A stretch of DNA of 64,000 nt from Ascoidea asiatica. Its lineage: Eukaryota > Ascomycota > Saccharomycetes > Ascoideales > Ascoideaceae. Made by a program: the position numbers and the translations under genes. Below are positions 39,338 to 49,648 of the stretch, piece by piece (within the stretch, counting starts at the first letter, position 1; the number at the start of each line of letters is the position of its first letter). The stretch spans positions 508,122 to 572,121 of the forward strand of contig BCKQ01000008.1 in the NCBI GenBank assembly GCA_001600695.1, in the 5' to 3' direction. The notes below the pieces were generated by a model. That model saw nothing but the letters and a program-made list of their open reading frames with translations. It did not search any database and was not told where the DNA came from.

Positions 39338-42300
39338 TTATTGCTCTAAATTACGTCTAATATCTCGACCAGCTTCTTCTAATCCAGCTAAAATTTTTTT
39401 GATCCACTTACATGCATTTTTAGTTTCCAACTTTGTTTTAACATCCTGTTTTTTGTTTGAATGTCCAGAATCAGCTGAATCTTCCTCCTTATATTTGCAT
39501 ATTTTATAAAACTCCCGCGTAATTGAATCTACATCTACCCTTTTATTCAAAACTTCTTCAGAATATAAAAAAACCTCATTTTTATCAATAAAATAATTTT
39601 TAATAAAATTGTCGTTACCTTTAAATAACTGTAATTGGTCTTTCTTTATGTAATCAAAATCTTGCAATAATAATGTTCGAGGAAAAAAATCATAAAAGGG
39701 GATTGTACCAAATGGTGTTATTGTAAAATTTGTAGCTTTTAAATAAGATTCTGGGTCTAAAGTAACAGGCACTCTTTTTAATCGTTTATCTTGATTTTCA
39801 TTTATATCTTCAAATGGCATCACAATATGACTACCTATAATAACACCTATCTCATCTTCTATTTTTTTTAATAAATTAAGAGCTTCATCATATCCTTCAT
39901 TTTCATGTTTTTTAACCTCTTCTTTATCATATGGATTGAAAGGAAGAGTATACTTAAAATGAAAATAATTTTCTTTTTTTATACGTTTGTGTTTGAATTT
40001 TTTTATTTGAACTTCAGTTAAATACTCATGAAATTTTCTTGACTTAAATCTAGGATTGGATTCTTTTTCTTTTGCTGACTGATCAGTGATTTTTTCTGTA
40101 TTCTTATTAATAGAATCTAAATTATTTTTATAAGGGTCTTTTAGATCCCATCCACCATTCCCAAATCTGCTTCTTCCTTGGAAAAATGATAATAGCCTTA
40201 ATGAATATATCAATTTTATTCTCAAATCATTTAACTCGAATTCAGTTAAATTTAAGTCATTATCTATATTTGCATTCAAATCAATTGACTGATCAAACAT
40301 CCTTAGATTTGAAATAGGATCATCATAAGAATATATAAATAAAAAGGGCTCGAAGCATTTAACAAATGCTTTAAGATCGAAAAAACATGATGCTGGAGAT
40401 AAAAAAGGAGTAACATATAAATACCTACATTCTGGAAAAATATTATCTAAAAGATTACCTATCATTATTGCAAAAGAGTACATTGTTAATTCAATAATTT
40501 CACTAACTTTGGTTTTCGGGTGATAATTTAAGGCTTCACTAGGAAAAGTTCTATGCCATTTGCCCAGTAATAGGAAATACAAAAAGGCAGTTAATTCAAG
40601 GATTTGGGAACTATCTTTTTGTTTGGAAACTAAAATTGCAAAGTTTAAAAGATTCATTAGTTCTACCTGGACATGAGATAGATAGAATAGCTTTTTTGAT
40701 TCAACTAAACGATCCAGAAATTTAGACATTCCAAGCAAAGTTTCATTAATTTCCTCCAATATATCGGACTCATAAGATACTAAATATATTGTTTTTATGA
40801 AATATGTTAAAGCCAATTTGCACATGTCTAACATGAGAGTGTCAGATTCAGATAAAAGTTTGAATGACTTTTTCAAAAGCGTGTCTTTAGTTTCATTTGG
40901 AGGAGGTGATTCGATTAATTCATGCAACTTCTCATTTAAAGAAACCAAGTTGTTTTTAAAAGGTCCATAAGCTTTCGTGAATCTATTGAAACAATCTATT
41001 GTAAACATTAAACCACTGGAAAAAGAAAATGTTGAGCTATAATTCTTAAATAACGTGTCATAAAAATTTTGAAAACTTCTAGTTTTTATTTTTGTATTCA
41101 ATCCTTCCTTTTCTAAATGTTGTTCTGATTCTTTTTTATTGTTGATTAGTAATGAAGAAGGCATGTTTGGAAAAGCTTCTGGATAGTTTGAGCCGCAGAA
41201 ACTATTATAAGTAGAAGTATGAGTCATTGATATTAAACTCAAAAATCCTAATTTATTTCTGAGAACAAAATTCGGATCTCCTTTTATAGTAAGGGATTTT
41301 ATTATTAGATTACTCAAGTGACTAGTCTTATTGAGATAGACTTCTGATAAACTAGACACATTATTTATGGTAGTTATGAGAGAATATCTGGATTGTTGGT
41401 AATTATAAAGATGGAACGAATTTTCTGCCGTAGGGTTTCCAAAATAATTTTTAGAAAGTCTAGCTATTAATCCATCCAATGCAGTTAAAGATGCTTTCAA
41501 TCTCGATAATAAATATTCTGCTGTATATGCAAAAGCGGATTCTAATTCAAGGGAAGAAAATGGATTCACTTCGAAATTACTCTTTTTTTCACTTCCTGTT
41601 TTGAAATCTAAATTAGAATTAGAATTTTGCTCAAAAATCGGGGACAATAAGTAGTTTTCCTTGACAAAACATAAAAATAATCTTAAAGCATCAATATGAG
41701 AAACTTTCTTAGTTTCACGCATTTCTAGAAGAAATTTTTTGGAATTTGTATAGTTGTTGTAAGAAGCAGTTTTGCTATGATCCAAAACTTTGAATGTACG
41801 CTTTTTCTTTTTTGGGATATTTATATAATACCCAATACTATTATTCACTTTGAAGTTAGCTTTGGCTTTCACATATGAACATACAGGTGTTTCAAATATT
41901 AGAGCTATGATTTCATTCAAAGCATTTGTATGTGAGTTAATAATTGAATATAAGTCCTTGCTTTGCATAGTATTTTTTCTTTTTTTATTCTGATCCGGAT
42001 TTTCTTGTTTTTTTAAATCTTTTAATAAAGAAGTTTCTCTTAAATGAGCAAAAGCTTTACGTTTGAAATTCACTTTCATTTTATGGCTTTTGATCTTTGT
42101 TGAACAATTGATGCATGTTGGTACTTGCTTGTCACACTCTATACCTTTAGCTTTGCACTCTGAACAATCTGATAAATGTTTTCTACTTTCTTGTATAATC
42201 TCAGCATTTATTTTCCATTTTTCATTTTTATAAGAAACATAAGCTGATACTTTTTCATTAAATGAAAGAGTACTTTTTTGCTTGTTAGAGCTATCATAAT

Positions 42301-44368
42301 GTACAGACTTCCATTTTGTTTTTACTGGGCTCCGCTTAGAGCTTGAGAGTTTATTTTCATTCGAAACCTGATGATTTTCATCTTTAGACACTTTAGCATC
42401 CTTTGGAAAAGATTTTCTAGGTGATTGTGATTTTTTTCGCATAGTTGAAAATTGATTTGATTCTGGAAAAAAATAAGCATTATGGCCAACTAAATCTACT
42501 TCTTTAAGACCATTATCAAACCTTAAACGTTTATATATATCTAAATAGAATGGTTTCGAAAGAGAAATTGAATTCAAATTAAAAGCAAAATCGGATTTTG
42601 ATTTATAGTCTGCATTTGAATTTAATTCTAATTTTAGTTTTGATTTTAGTTTTGAATCTAGCTTTGATTTTGATGCTGGTTTTGATTTGGACGTTGGCTT
42701 TAATTTTGAATCCTGTTTTGGTTTTATTTTTGATTTTGGCTTTGGTTTTAACTTTTGTTTCAAATTTAGATTTGTCCTCAAATTCGGATTTTGATTTAAA
42801 TGTAAATCAAAATTTGGATTTAGATATAAATTTGGATTTACATTTAGATTTGGATATAAATTTGGATTTACATTTGGATTTGGATAGAAAGTTGGATCTA
42901 AATTTATATTTGGATAGAAATTCGGATAGAAATTTTGATTTTGATTTAGATTTGGGTTTATGTGTGGATTTAGATTTATATTTGTATTTAGATTCGCAAT
43001 TGCAGGCGGAATTGGATATGGATATGGATTTGGATACGGATTTGGATTTAAACTTTGATTATATTTAGTTAGATATGGATTAGCATTTGATATTGAACTA
43101 CTTGTATGACCATCAAACCCGCCAGTTAAAATATCATTTAATAGAGTAAAATCTTTATTAAAATCTTCATTTTGTTTTTGAGATTGCTCATTATAATTAG
43201 TATCTGTAAATTGCTTGTTATTTGGTTGGCTGACGGGTTGATTCGCAGGTTGATTCACAGGTTGACTTATAAAACTATTGGAAGATTGAATGTTTGACTT
43301 ATAATTTGAGGATTGACTATTGGATGGTTTAATATCAGAAGACTGATTATCAAAGGATTTGGCATTGGAAGATTTTTTATCGGAGGATATATTACGTGCG
43401 TCAATTAAACAATTATTTATGTCTTGAATACTTTTCTCTATATTCGCTTGACGAATTTCAGATTGTTTCCATTGTTGATATTGATGAACTTGTTGAACTT
43501 GTTGTTTTTGGTGAAATCTGGTCGGTTGCAAGAATTGATTCAATTGGGTAGGATGGTAGAAATTATAAGACTGATCAACTGCACTAGCTATATTAGGTGG
43601 AATTTGAGGAAATGATGGATTTGATGTTGCATATTGACTGTATTGAGCTGGTTGATTGTATTGAATAGATGGATTACGTTGATTTGAAAAATTAATATTG
43701 GGATTGACATTGAAATTGAAATTGAGATTGGAATTTAAATTTGGATTTGAATTGAGATTAGGATTTAAATTTGAATTTGAATTGAGATTTGGATTTAAAT
43801 TTGGATTTGGATTGAGATTAGGATTAAGATTAGAATTGAAATTAGGGTTGAAATTAGGGTTGGAATTTGAGCGAAATTGGATAGCTGGGTGTTGGTTTGG
43901 TTGAATCATTGGTTGATTTCCATGATTAATTTTATTATAACCAATGGGTACACTTGATCGACTAGATGCACTGGTTTGTCTAGATGTACTAGATAATCTA
44001 GATGTAGTAAATTGACAGGGTGAGATAGATTGATTAGATAGACTAGATTGATTAGATACACTGGAATGATTAGATGTACCAGATTGCTTATGATAATTAG
44101 TTCGTTGTTGATTGGGTTGGTTAGGTTGATAAGATTGATAAGGTTGATTATCATTCAGTAATTCTTTAGCCCAATCCATTTGAGCATTATTGTTACTGAG
44201 TTCATTTAAAAAAGGATCATTAGATAAATTAATGTAACTTTCTGATGCCAAAATTTGACTCAAATCTTCACCAAAAATATTTTCATTTTCATTTCCTGTA
44301 AAAAACTCGAAATTGTCTAATACTGCTCCATTTAATCCTTGGAAATTAGTGTCAGAACTTTCAGACAT
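39338..44368 (-). CDS. Unrecognised 1676-residue protein with a degenerate Zn2Cys6-like cluster
   Basis: I do not recognise an orthologue. The first 600 residues are low complexity: an acidic start (1-75), Gln/Asn/Ser-rich sequence, Asn-Pro-Asn-Leu repeats (about 165-230 and 450-525) and a Lys/Pro/Ser block (about 530-590). Residues 735-762 read as a fungal Zn2Cys6 binuclear cluster with spacing C-x2-C-x6-C-x6-C-x2-C-x6-H: Cys735, 738, 745, 752 and 755, with His762 where the sixth Cys should be. CD after the third Cys and Pro before the fourth are kept, but the basic residues between the second and third Cys are reduced. A basic segment follows, then a long, mostly helical C-terminal half (about 880-1400) of the kind seen as regulatory domains in zinc-cluster factors. 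Transcription factor is a fair inference, but DNA binding is doubtful. Codon use is more mixed than in neighbouring genes. Confidence 0.75.
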   Translation of the reverse strand: MSESSDTNFQGLNGAVLDNFEFFTGNENENIFGEDLSQILASESYINLSNDPFLNELSNNNAQMDWAKELLNDNQPYQSYQPNQPNQQRTNYHKQSGTSNHSSVSNQSSLSNQSISPCQFTTSRLSSTSRQTSASSRSSVPIGYNKINHGNQPMIQPNQHPAIQFRSNSNPNFNPNFNSNLNPNLNPNPNLNPNLNSNSNLNPNLNSNPNLNSNLNFNFNVNPNINFSNQRNPSIQYNQPAQYSQYATSNPSFPQIPPNIASAVDQSYNFYHPTQLNQFLQPTRFHQKQQVQQVHQYQQWKQSEIRQANIEKSIQDINNCLIDARNISSDKKSSNAKSFDNQSSDIKPSNSQSSNYKSNIQSSNSFISQPVNQPANQPVSQPNNKQFTDTNYNEQSQKQNEDFNKDFTLLNDILTGGFDGHTSSSISNANPYLTKYNQSLNPNPYPNPYPYPIPPAIANLNTNINLNPHINPNLNQNQNFYPNFYPNINLDPTFYPNPNVNPNLYPNLNVNPNLYLNPNFDLHLNQNPNLRTNLNLKQKLKPKPKSKIKPKQDSKLKPTSKSKPASKSKLDSKLKSKLKLELNSNADYKSKSDFAFNLNSISLSKPFYLDIYKRLRFDNGLKEVDLVGHNAYFFPESNQFSTMRKKSQSPRKSFPKDAKVSKDENHQVSNENKLSSSKRSPVKTKWKSVHYDSSNKQKSTLSFNEKVSAYVSYKNEKWKINAEIIQESRKHLSDCSECKAKGIECDKQVPTCINCSTKIKSHKMKVNFKRKAFAHLRETSLLKDLKKQENPDQNKKRKNTMQSKDLYSIINSHTNALNEIIALIFETPVCSYVKAKANFKVNNSIGYYINIPKKKKRTFKVLDHSKTASYNNYTNSKKFLLEMRETKKVSHIDALRLFLCFVKENYLLSPIFEQNSNSNLDFKTGSEKKSNFEVNPFSSLELESAFAYTAEYLLSRLKASLTALDGLIARLSKNYFGNPTAENSFHLYNYQQSRYSLITTINNVSSLSEVYLNKTSHLSNLIIKSLTIKGDPNFVLRNKLGFLSLISMTHTSTYNSFCGSNYPEAFPNMPSSLLINNKKESEQHLEKEGLNTKIKTRSFQNFYDTLFKNYSSTFSFSSGLMFTIDCFNRFTKAYGPFKNNLVSLNEKLHELIESPPPNETKDTLLKKSFKLLSESDTLMLDMCKLALTYFIKTIYLVSYESDILEEINETLLGMSKFLDRLVESKKLFYLSHVQVELMNLLNFAILVSKQKDSSQILELTAFLYFLLLGKWHRTFPSEALNYHPKTKVSEIIELTMYSFAIMIGNLLDNIFPECRYLYVTPFLSPASCFFDLKAFVKCFEPFLFIYSYDDPISNLRMFDQSIDLNANIDNDLNLTEFELNDLRIKLIYSLRLLSFFQGRSRFGNGGWDLKDPYKNNLDSINKNTEKITDQSAKEKESNPRFKSRKFHEYLTEVQIKKFKHKRIKKENYFHFKYTLPFNPYDKEEVKKHENEGYDEALNLLKKIEDEIGVIIGSHIVMPFEDINENQDKRLKRVPVTLDPESYLKATNFTITPFGTIPFYDFFPRTLLLQDFDYIKKDQLQLFKGNDNFIKNYFIDKNEVFLYSEEVLNKRVDVDSITREFYKICKYKEEDSADSGHSNKKQDVKTKLETKNACKWIKKILAGLEEAGRDIRRNLEQ
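42600..43070 (-). repeat. Degenerate tandem repeats encoding Lys/Pro/Ser and Asn-Pro repeats
   Basis: Two adjoining blocks. At 42600-42770 a short AAACC/AAATC-type unit encodes Lys-Pro-Lys-Ser strings. At 42770-43070, 12- to 36-base units encode Asn-Pro-Asn-Leu-Tyr repeats. The opposite strand reads as a 156-codon hydrophobic open frame, which is only a by-product of the repeat. Confidence 0.8.
43690..43880 (-). repeat. Degenerate tandem repeats encoding Asn-Pro-Asn-Leu/Phe
   Basis: Imperfect 12-base-based units in the same gene encode a second Asn-Pro-Asn-Leu array near residues 165-225. The two arrays share a unit, suggesting one expanded from the other. Confidence 0.8.
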
Positions 44369-45797
44369 TTTTCAAAATAATAGTAAAAGGTAAATTAAAA
44401 GAAATAAAAGAAAATTAATAAAAATAAAAGGAATAAGAAGATAGTTTAATCTAATAAAATTATGATAAATACAATTAAAAATTTGTAGTTTTAAAGATAT
44501 ATATAATATATAATTNGACAGTTATTTTTTGAAATTGAATAATTTTACGGTATAAAAATAAAAATAAAATAAGAGAAATGTATGCTTATTTATAAAATTA
44601 AAACTTAGCTGTTTTTTTTCCACCTGGATATGTCTGTTTATAAGGATAATTTAAGCAACATACACAATCCAGGGACAAACAAACAAAAATATAGCAATGA
44701 TAATTTTTTTTCAGATTCAATCAATTTTGATTCTTTTACAATATTTAGTATATTGAAAATGGAATTAATATAAGAGAATTCAGGTTAACCTATGATGAAA
44801 AGTGATGAAATTCGATCAAAAAGAAGCAAAGATAATATAGAATGAGCAACTGTTTTGAACAAGAATTGTCTATTAAAATCAAGAAGCCAGTAATATGATT
44901 CGTTTTAACAATAAAGAAAAGTAATGGCTAGACTTCGTTTCAATTGAAGGTATAATAATATATCATAAGGATATTAGAAATTGCTCTCCCGCTTATTACA
45001 ATGTTTCGCTGATTTAGAAGAACAGACATTTAGACAATATACACAATCGAAATGCATATGAAAAGAATGCAAAGAATAAAAAGAATGAAAAGAATGAAAC
45101 ACACTTATTTAATTTATATTGTGAATTAGCATAAGAGAAGATCATTAGCTTGTAAAATTCGCAAACAGCTCCTAGAAGATTACTTAAGCAGTCTGGTAGG
45201 GGAGCTGAAGCTCATGCAGTTGCCACAATAGCAGCTAAGGATTAGCATCGGAGGGTTTTACGATTGTGAAATTACGACTTCACTAGGGACAATTAGGAGG
45301 TGAGGATAAACCCCTGCATGNAGCCGCTTAGGGACAGCATCAGCCCAATCCAGCCAATCATACCCTTGGAACTCGGTGTAGAAACCAGAGAAGTTGGTGA
45401 GGTTCCAACTAGTCTAGCTGCTAGAGCAACTCACCGAATAATTTCAAGCTTCTGGCCAATTATTGAACCGCGGTTCTTCAGCATCTCCTAGAAATATTCA
45501 AAAGCTTCTGATAAGTTCAGCCCCAAAAAGATGTAATTTATGCAAATTCGGAAGTTTCCAAGTTTCAGAAATTGCGAGCTGTAATTGATTACAGAAGAAA
45601 CGCAATTTCATCGCAAATTGATATCTTTNAAGATTACGCTTCGCCAAAAATGTGGATCGAGAGTTTTTGTTATGTTCTAGTGATTATGTAATATATAACT
45701 CCAATGTTCATTAAACTTATACAGTATATAACTTTATCAACTTATTTACAAATTTAGTATCACTATTTGAAGTATAGTATTAATACGAAACAAAANT
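44369..45797. other. Intergenic region between the 1676-codon gene and NFU1
   Basis: The first 700 bases are AT-rich promoter-like DNA for the minus-strand gene. The segment 45131-45520 is a sharply bounded G+C-elevated island with several hairpins, described separately. The last 270 bases are the AT-rich NFU1 3' end. Confidence 0.55.
45131..45520. other. G+C-elevated island with clustered hairpins, possible non-coding RNA
   Basis: Counting bases over 45181-45420 gives about 48% G+C, against roughly 20-25% nearby. Hairpins include GAGCT/AGCTC (45202-45213), GCTAA-GGA-TTAGC (45234-45246) and a nested pair GGTGAG/CTCACC (45396-45401, 45430-45435) around TCTAG-CTG-CTAGA. A perfect 12-base palindrome GAACCGCGGTTC sits at 45465-45476. 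A 63-codon frame with an ambiguous base crosses it but matches nothing I know. I looked for RNase P, SRP, U1, U2 and U6 signatures and found none, so the class is unknown. Confidence 0.35.
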
Positions 45798-46637
45798 TCA
45801 TAGAGATGGAGGTATGTCATCTATTTCAGTTAGTTTTATATTACTGTTACTATTATCATTGCTACCAATATTATTATTGATAGTTGAATTTTTAGTATTG
45901 CTTACTTTTTCTTNATCAACTTGTTTCACATCTTTAACTTCTTCAATATAATATTTTAACATTGATTCAATACCATTTTTTAAAGTTATTGAAGACGAAT
46001 CACAACTTCTACATGCACCTTGTAATTTTAAATTTACAGTACCTGTATCATAATCAAATGAAATAAATTTTATATCACCTCCATCATCTTGAATTGCAGG
46101 TCTAATTCTAGTGAAAATTAATTCTTTGATCATTGAAATAACTTCATCCTCTTCTTCTTCATTTCCATTTTCATCAATTTTTGAATTAATTAATGATTTA
46201 TCATTTTCATCTAATTTTATAGAATTATCAATAATTGCATTTGAAATTTCTTTAGGATCTGGATTTGATAAATATTCAGTTAATATTGAAAAAATTTCGG
46301 GTTTTAATAAATTCCATGAAATTTCACTTTTTTTTTGAATTGTAATAAAATCATGACCAAACATAATTGAAGAAATTTCATCAATTTGAAATAATTTTTT
46401 ACCTAAAGGTGAATTATATGCTTCTCTACCATTTAAAAATTCTCTTGTTTCATTTTCTTCCAATAATTTCAATGAAGGTAAAAATTTTAAAGCTTTCTCA
46501 TTTGGTGTTACTTCAGTTTGAATGAATAAATTTCTATTTATTGATAATGGAATTAAAAACTGTGATTTGATTGTTTTTGGTTTAACTATTCTGGAAATAC
46601 CATTAATTGTATTGAATTTGCTTATAATAGATATCAT
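45798..46637 (-). CDS. NFU1: Mitochondrial iron-sulfur cluster protein Nfu1
   Basis: Nfu1 binds and delivers a 4Fe-4S cluster to late mitochondrial targets such as lipoate synthase and respiratory complex II. The 279-residue product starts with a basic presequence (about 1-38). The Nfu N-terminal domain follows (about 40-130), including GREAYNSPLGKKLFQIDEI and MFGHDFITIQK. After an acidic linker, the NifU C-terminal domain (about 165-245) contains RPAIQDDGGDIKF and the cluster-binding pair Cys209 and Cys212 in GACRSCDSS. The C-terminus is a variable Asn/Ser-rich tail. One ambiguous base lies in the tail. It diverges from MDH1, another mitochondrial matrix gene, across 1.7 kb. Confidence 0.94.
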   Translation of the reverse strand: MISIISKFNTINGISRIVKPKTIKSQFLIPLSINRNLFIQTEVTPNEKALKFLPSLKLLEENETREFLNGREAYNSPLGKKLFQIDEISSIMFGHDFITIQKKSEISWNLLKPEIFSILTEYLSNPDPKEISNAIIDNSIKLDENDKSLINSKIDENGNEEEEDEVISMIKELIFTRIRPAIQDDGGDIKFISFDYDTGTVNLKLQGACRSCDSSSITLKNGIESMLKYYIEEVKDVKQVDXEKVSNTKNSTINNNIGSNDNSNSNIKLTEIDDIPPSL

Positions 46638-47006
46638 TATTGAAAAGAAAAACTATTATTATATCGCTTATTAGTTTATCTTCATTTACTATGGGTTCTC
46701 TTTATTTATTAGTAAAGATGCCATATTATCCTCTTTTTACTTACATTACAGTCAGTTTGATTCAAAATCAAAGTTCCATTACCCTGAGATTACGATAATA
46801 AGTCCCAAAACTTGCACTTCAATAACGTGATAATATAATATTAAACATTCTTTACCCTACCAAATATTTATCCCGTTTTTTTAATATTTTATTGCTCATC
46901 TCTTATATTAGTGTCTAATAGTACTTTCAGATCTTTGAGATAAAAAAATGATGAAAATTTTCAAGGACTGAAAGAAATCATTGAAACTGAAATACAGTTT
47001 TACATC

Positions 47007-47056
47007 TTATCAAAAGCTTCATCAAAAGCTTTATCAAAAGCTTTATCAAAAGCTTT
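47007..47056. repeat. 12-bp tandem repeat (TTATCAAAAGCT), four copies
   Basis: Four near-identical copies with a single substitution in the second. Each carries the palindrome AAGCTT. It lies about 370 bases upstream of the NFU1 start. Confidence 0.85.
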
Positions 47057-47165
47057 AAATCAATGACTGAAATTAAACTTTTCAATTCAAATTCAAAATT
47101 CTTATCAAATTATTTGATTTTGATAAAGAGTTAAAGAAAAAAAATTGATAATCATACAATAATTT

Positions 47166-47173
47166 TTATTGGT
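47166..47173 (+). promoter_or_regulatory. Hap-complex consensus TTATTGGT
   Basis: Exact match to TNATTGGT, the CCAAT-type site of the respiratory activator Hap2/3/4/5. It lies 529 bases upstream of NFU1 and 1.2 kb from MDH1, so it would more likely serve NFU1. Short AT-rich sites are prone to chance matches. Confidence 0.3.
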
Positions 47174-47808
47174 TGAAGTAATTCACTCGAGAAAATAATT
47201 AATTTTACTGACATAATTTATATATTTGAATTATTCTATCTTCTTCTAATTGTTTTTTCTTTTTCAATTTCGGAGTTTATTTATCTACTTCTCTATAGCA
47301 ATAATAATTCCTCTGCTAATCGACCAGTTAAAGCTGTCAATATAATAATCAGATAATCAAATAGTTATATAGTTAAATAATTAAATAGATGGCCAGACCC
47401 GGCTATCGGATAAATTGGCTAATTACCAAGTGTGCTTATGTAAAATTACAAATTGTCTATTTCAGTAAACCCTAAAATTTGAAATTGAGTATTTGAATTT
47501 CAAGTTTTTATTAAAATGAAAGAGTTCTTTAAGTTGAATTGAAGTTTTGAATATAAAAATATTCATTTTTTGAAGAAAGTAAATTAAATAGAAAATAAAA
47601 GAGAAATTTTAATAAAAATATAATTGTTTATTACGTATGAGTGTCATAATTGAATCATTTAATATAATTTCTCCCTAATTTTCAAATTTAATACTTGATT
47701 TCAAAGCAATATAATTGGACTACTGAAGATTATTTCAAGAGAATTGTTATTCACCCCTTTGTTTATATTCTTTTATTTGTTTTAAAAACCTCAGAGCAAA
47801 AGCTCTTC

Positions 47809-47816
47809 TTATTGGT
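47809..47816 (+). promoter_or_regulatory. Hap-complex consensus TTATTGGT upstream of MDH1
   Basis: A second exact TNATTGGT match, 562 bases upstream of MDH1, whose S. cerevisiae counterpart is a TCA-cycle gene of the kind controlled by the Hap complex. Confidence 0.3.
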
Positions 47817-48378
47817 ATACTCAAAAATAATGTAGCTAGTGGGGAATTTTATCTATATTAATTATATTTATTCTTTTTGATGTCCCATATTAGATCCATC
47901 CAGAAGCAAAAAAGCATGTTCTTAAGTTTAACAAAAGTTATATTTTGAATAATAGATAAATTATCTGAAAATGCTATGGCTGCATAAATTTCAAAAATCT
48001 CACTAAAGAATATTTATCATTAGCAAAAACTATTTATTAGATTGTTTAAATCCTTTCCACTCAAATGCCAAGTAAAATATCCCGTTTATTAAAAATCTTT
48101 CGGGAAAAACAGTTTGTTAGAAAACTTTACCCCAGAATAAAACAGTCTAAATGGGTTAATTTTAAAAATAAATTGTTTTAAAAAATAATAATTATTATAT
48201 CAAATAATGTTCTCATTTATTCATATAAATCCATTGAAATGTTAAAATATATTATTTTGTAAATCCTAAAGGATTTTGTATAAATGAGAAATTTTAACCC
48301 TTGTTTTCAAGCTATTTTTTGCTCACTTTTTTATTATTTCCATACAATTTCTTCTCTATTTTTTGCAACTAATTCATA

Positions 48379-49401
48379 ATGTTTACTGTTAAACGTCAAT
48401 TAATCAATTCTATCAGACAATTTTCAACCTCTTCTATTAATAGCTATAAAGTAGCAGTACTAGGTGCTAATGGAGGTATTGGTCAACCATTATCACTTTT
48501 ATTGAAGTTAAATCATAAAGTCACTGACTTGGCTTTATATGATTTGAAAGGTGCACCAGGTGTTGCTGCTGATATATCTCATATTCCAACAAATTCAACA
48601 GTAAAAGGATATACCCCAGAAAATGAAGGTTTATCCACTGCTTTAAAAGGTTCTGATGTCGTGGTTATTCCTGCAGGAGTTCCAAGAAAACCTGGAATGA
48701 CAAGAGATGATTTGTTTAATACAAATGCTTCAATTGTTGCTTCTTTAGCCGAAGCAATTGCTGATAATGCTCCTACTGCTTCTCTTTTAATCATATCAAA
48801 TCCAGTTAATTCAACAGTTCCAATTGTTGCTGAAGTTTTAAAATCTAAAGGTGTTTATGATCCTAAAAAATTATTTGGGGTGACTACTTTAGATTCCTTG
48901 AGGGCTTCAAGATTTCTTTCTGAAGTTTCAAATACAAATCCAACTAATGAAAAAGTAACAGTTGTTGGAGGTCATTCTGGTATAACAATTGTACCATTAT
49001 TGTCTAAAACAATTGAAAAAGATATGGCATTAGATACAAGGGAAGCTTTAATTCATAGAATTCAATTTGGTGGTGATGAAGTTGTTGAAGCTAAAGATGG
49101 AGCTGGTTCTGCAACTTTATCAATGGCTACTGCTGGTGCAAGAATGACTAATTCTGTTTTAGCAGGATTATCTGGAGAAATTGATGTAATTGAATCAACA
49201 TTTATTGATAATCCTTTATATAAAAAAGAAGGTGTTGAATATTTTTCTTCTCCTGTTACTTTAGGTCCAGAAGGTGTTCATAAGGTTCATCTTTTAGGAA
49301 CAATTGCAGACTATGAAGAAAAAATGATTGCAGAAGCCAAAGATGTTTTGAAAAAAAATATTAAAAAGGGTGTTGATTTTGTTTCTTTAAGTAAAGCATA
49401 A
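48379..49401 (+). CDS. MDH1: Mitochondrial malate dehydrogenase
   Basis: Mdh1 interconverts malate and oxaloacetate with NAD in the mitochondrial matrix. The 340-residue product begins with a classic presequence ([20 protein letters not shown]) and then the mature enzyme. It shows the NAD-binding [18 protein letters not shown], substrate-binding arginines in [21 protein letters not shown] and the catalytic His199 in GGHSG. It lacks the C-terminal SKL of peroxisomal malate dehydrogenases, ending SLSKA. Leucine is nearly always TTA or TTG and C-ending codons are few, the strong bias expected of an abundant enzyme here. It converges on the phosphatase gene 247 bases downstream. Confidence 0.97.
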   Translation: MFTVKRQLINSIRQFSTSSINSYKVAVLGANGGIGQPLSLLLKLNHKVTDLALYDLKGAPGVAADISHIPTNSTVKGYTPENEGLSTALKGSDVVVIPAGVPRKPGMTRDDLFNTNASIVASLAEAIADNAPTASLLIISNPVNSTVPIVAEVLKSKGVYDPKKLFGVTTLDSLRASRFLSEVSNTNPTNEKVTVVGGHSGITIVPLLSKTIEKDMALDTREALIHRIQFGGDEVVEAKDGAGSATLSMATAGARMTNSVLAGLSGEIDVIESTFIDNPLYKKEGVEYFSSPVTLGPEGVHKVHLLGTIADYEEKMIAEAKDVLKKNIKKGVDFVSLSKA

Positions 49402-49648
49402 ACTATATAGAACTTTAGATTTTGCATAAAAATATGATGATTTTATTTAATCTTTTTTTTTATACAATTAATAGATACATACATATTATTTAATGTTTTT
49501 TTTTCTATTTTAATGTTTATTGAAAATTTATTTCATAAACATATTTTATTTAATACATATAATTTAGAAATGACAAGAAATAAAAAGAAAAAATGAATGT
49601 AAAATGGAATGTATATATAGATTAAATGTAAAAATGAAAATGAAATAA

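Larger units (their letters stand above)
46638..48378. other. Divergent promoter region between NFU1 and MDH1
   Basis: 1.7 kb of AT-rich DNA with no gene. It contains a 12-base tandem repeat (47007-47056) and two exact TTATTGGT matches to the Hap2/3/4/5 consensus (47166-47173 and 47809-47816), as might be expected between two mitochondrial genes. A weak Mig1-like GTGGGG lies at 47839-47844. Unlike other long intergenic regions in the window, it has no strong G+C island. Confidence 0.55.

Noticed and set aside
42598-43068. 156-codon plus-strand frame opposite the 1676-codon gene
   Set aside because: It is the complement of the Lys/Pro/Asn repeat array and encodes only Leu/Ile/Val/Asp strings.
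45300-45491. 63-codon frame in the hairpin-rich island
   Set aside because: Non-ATG start, an ambiguous codon and no domain; the hairpins are the stronger signal.
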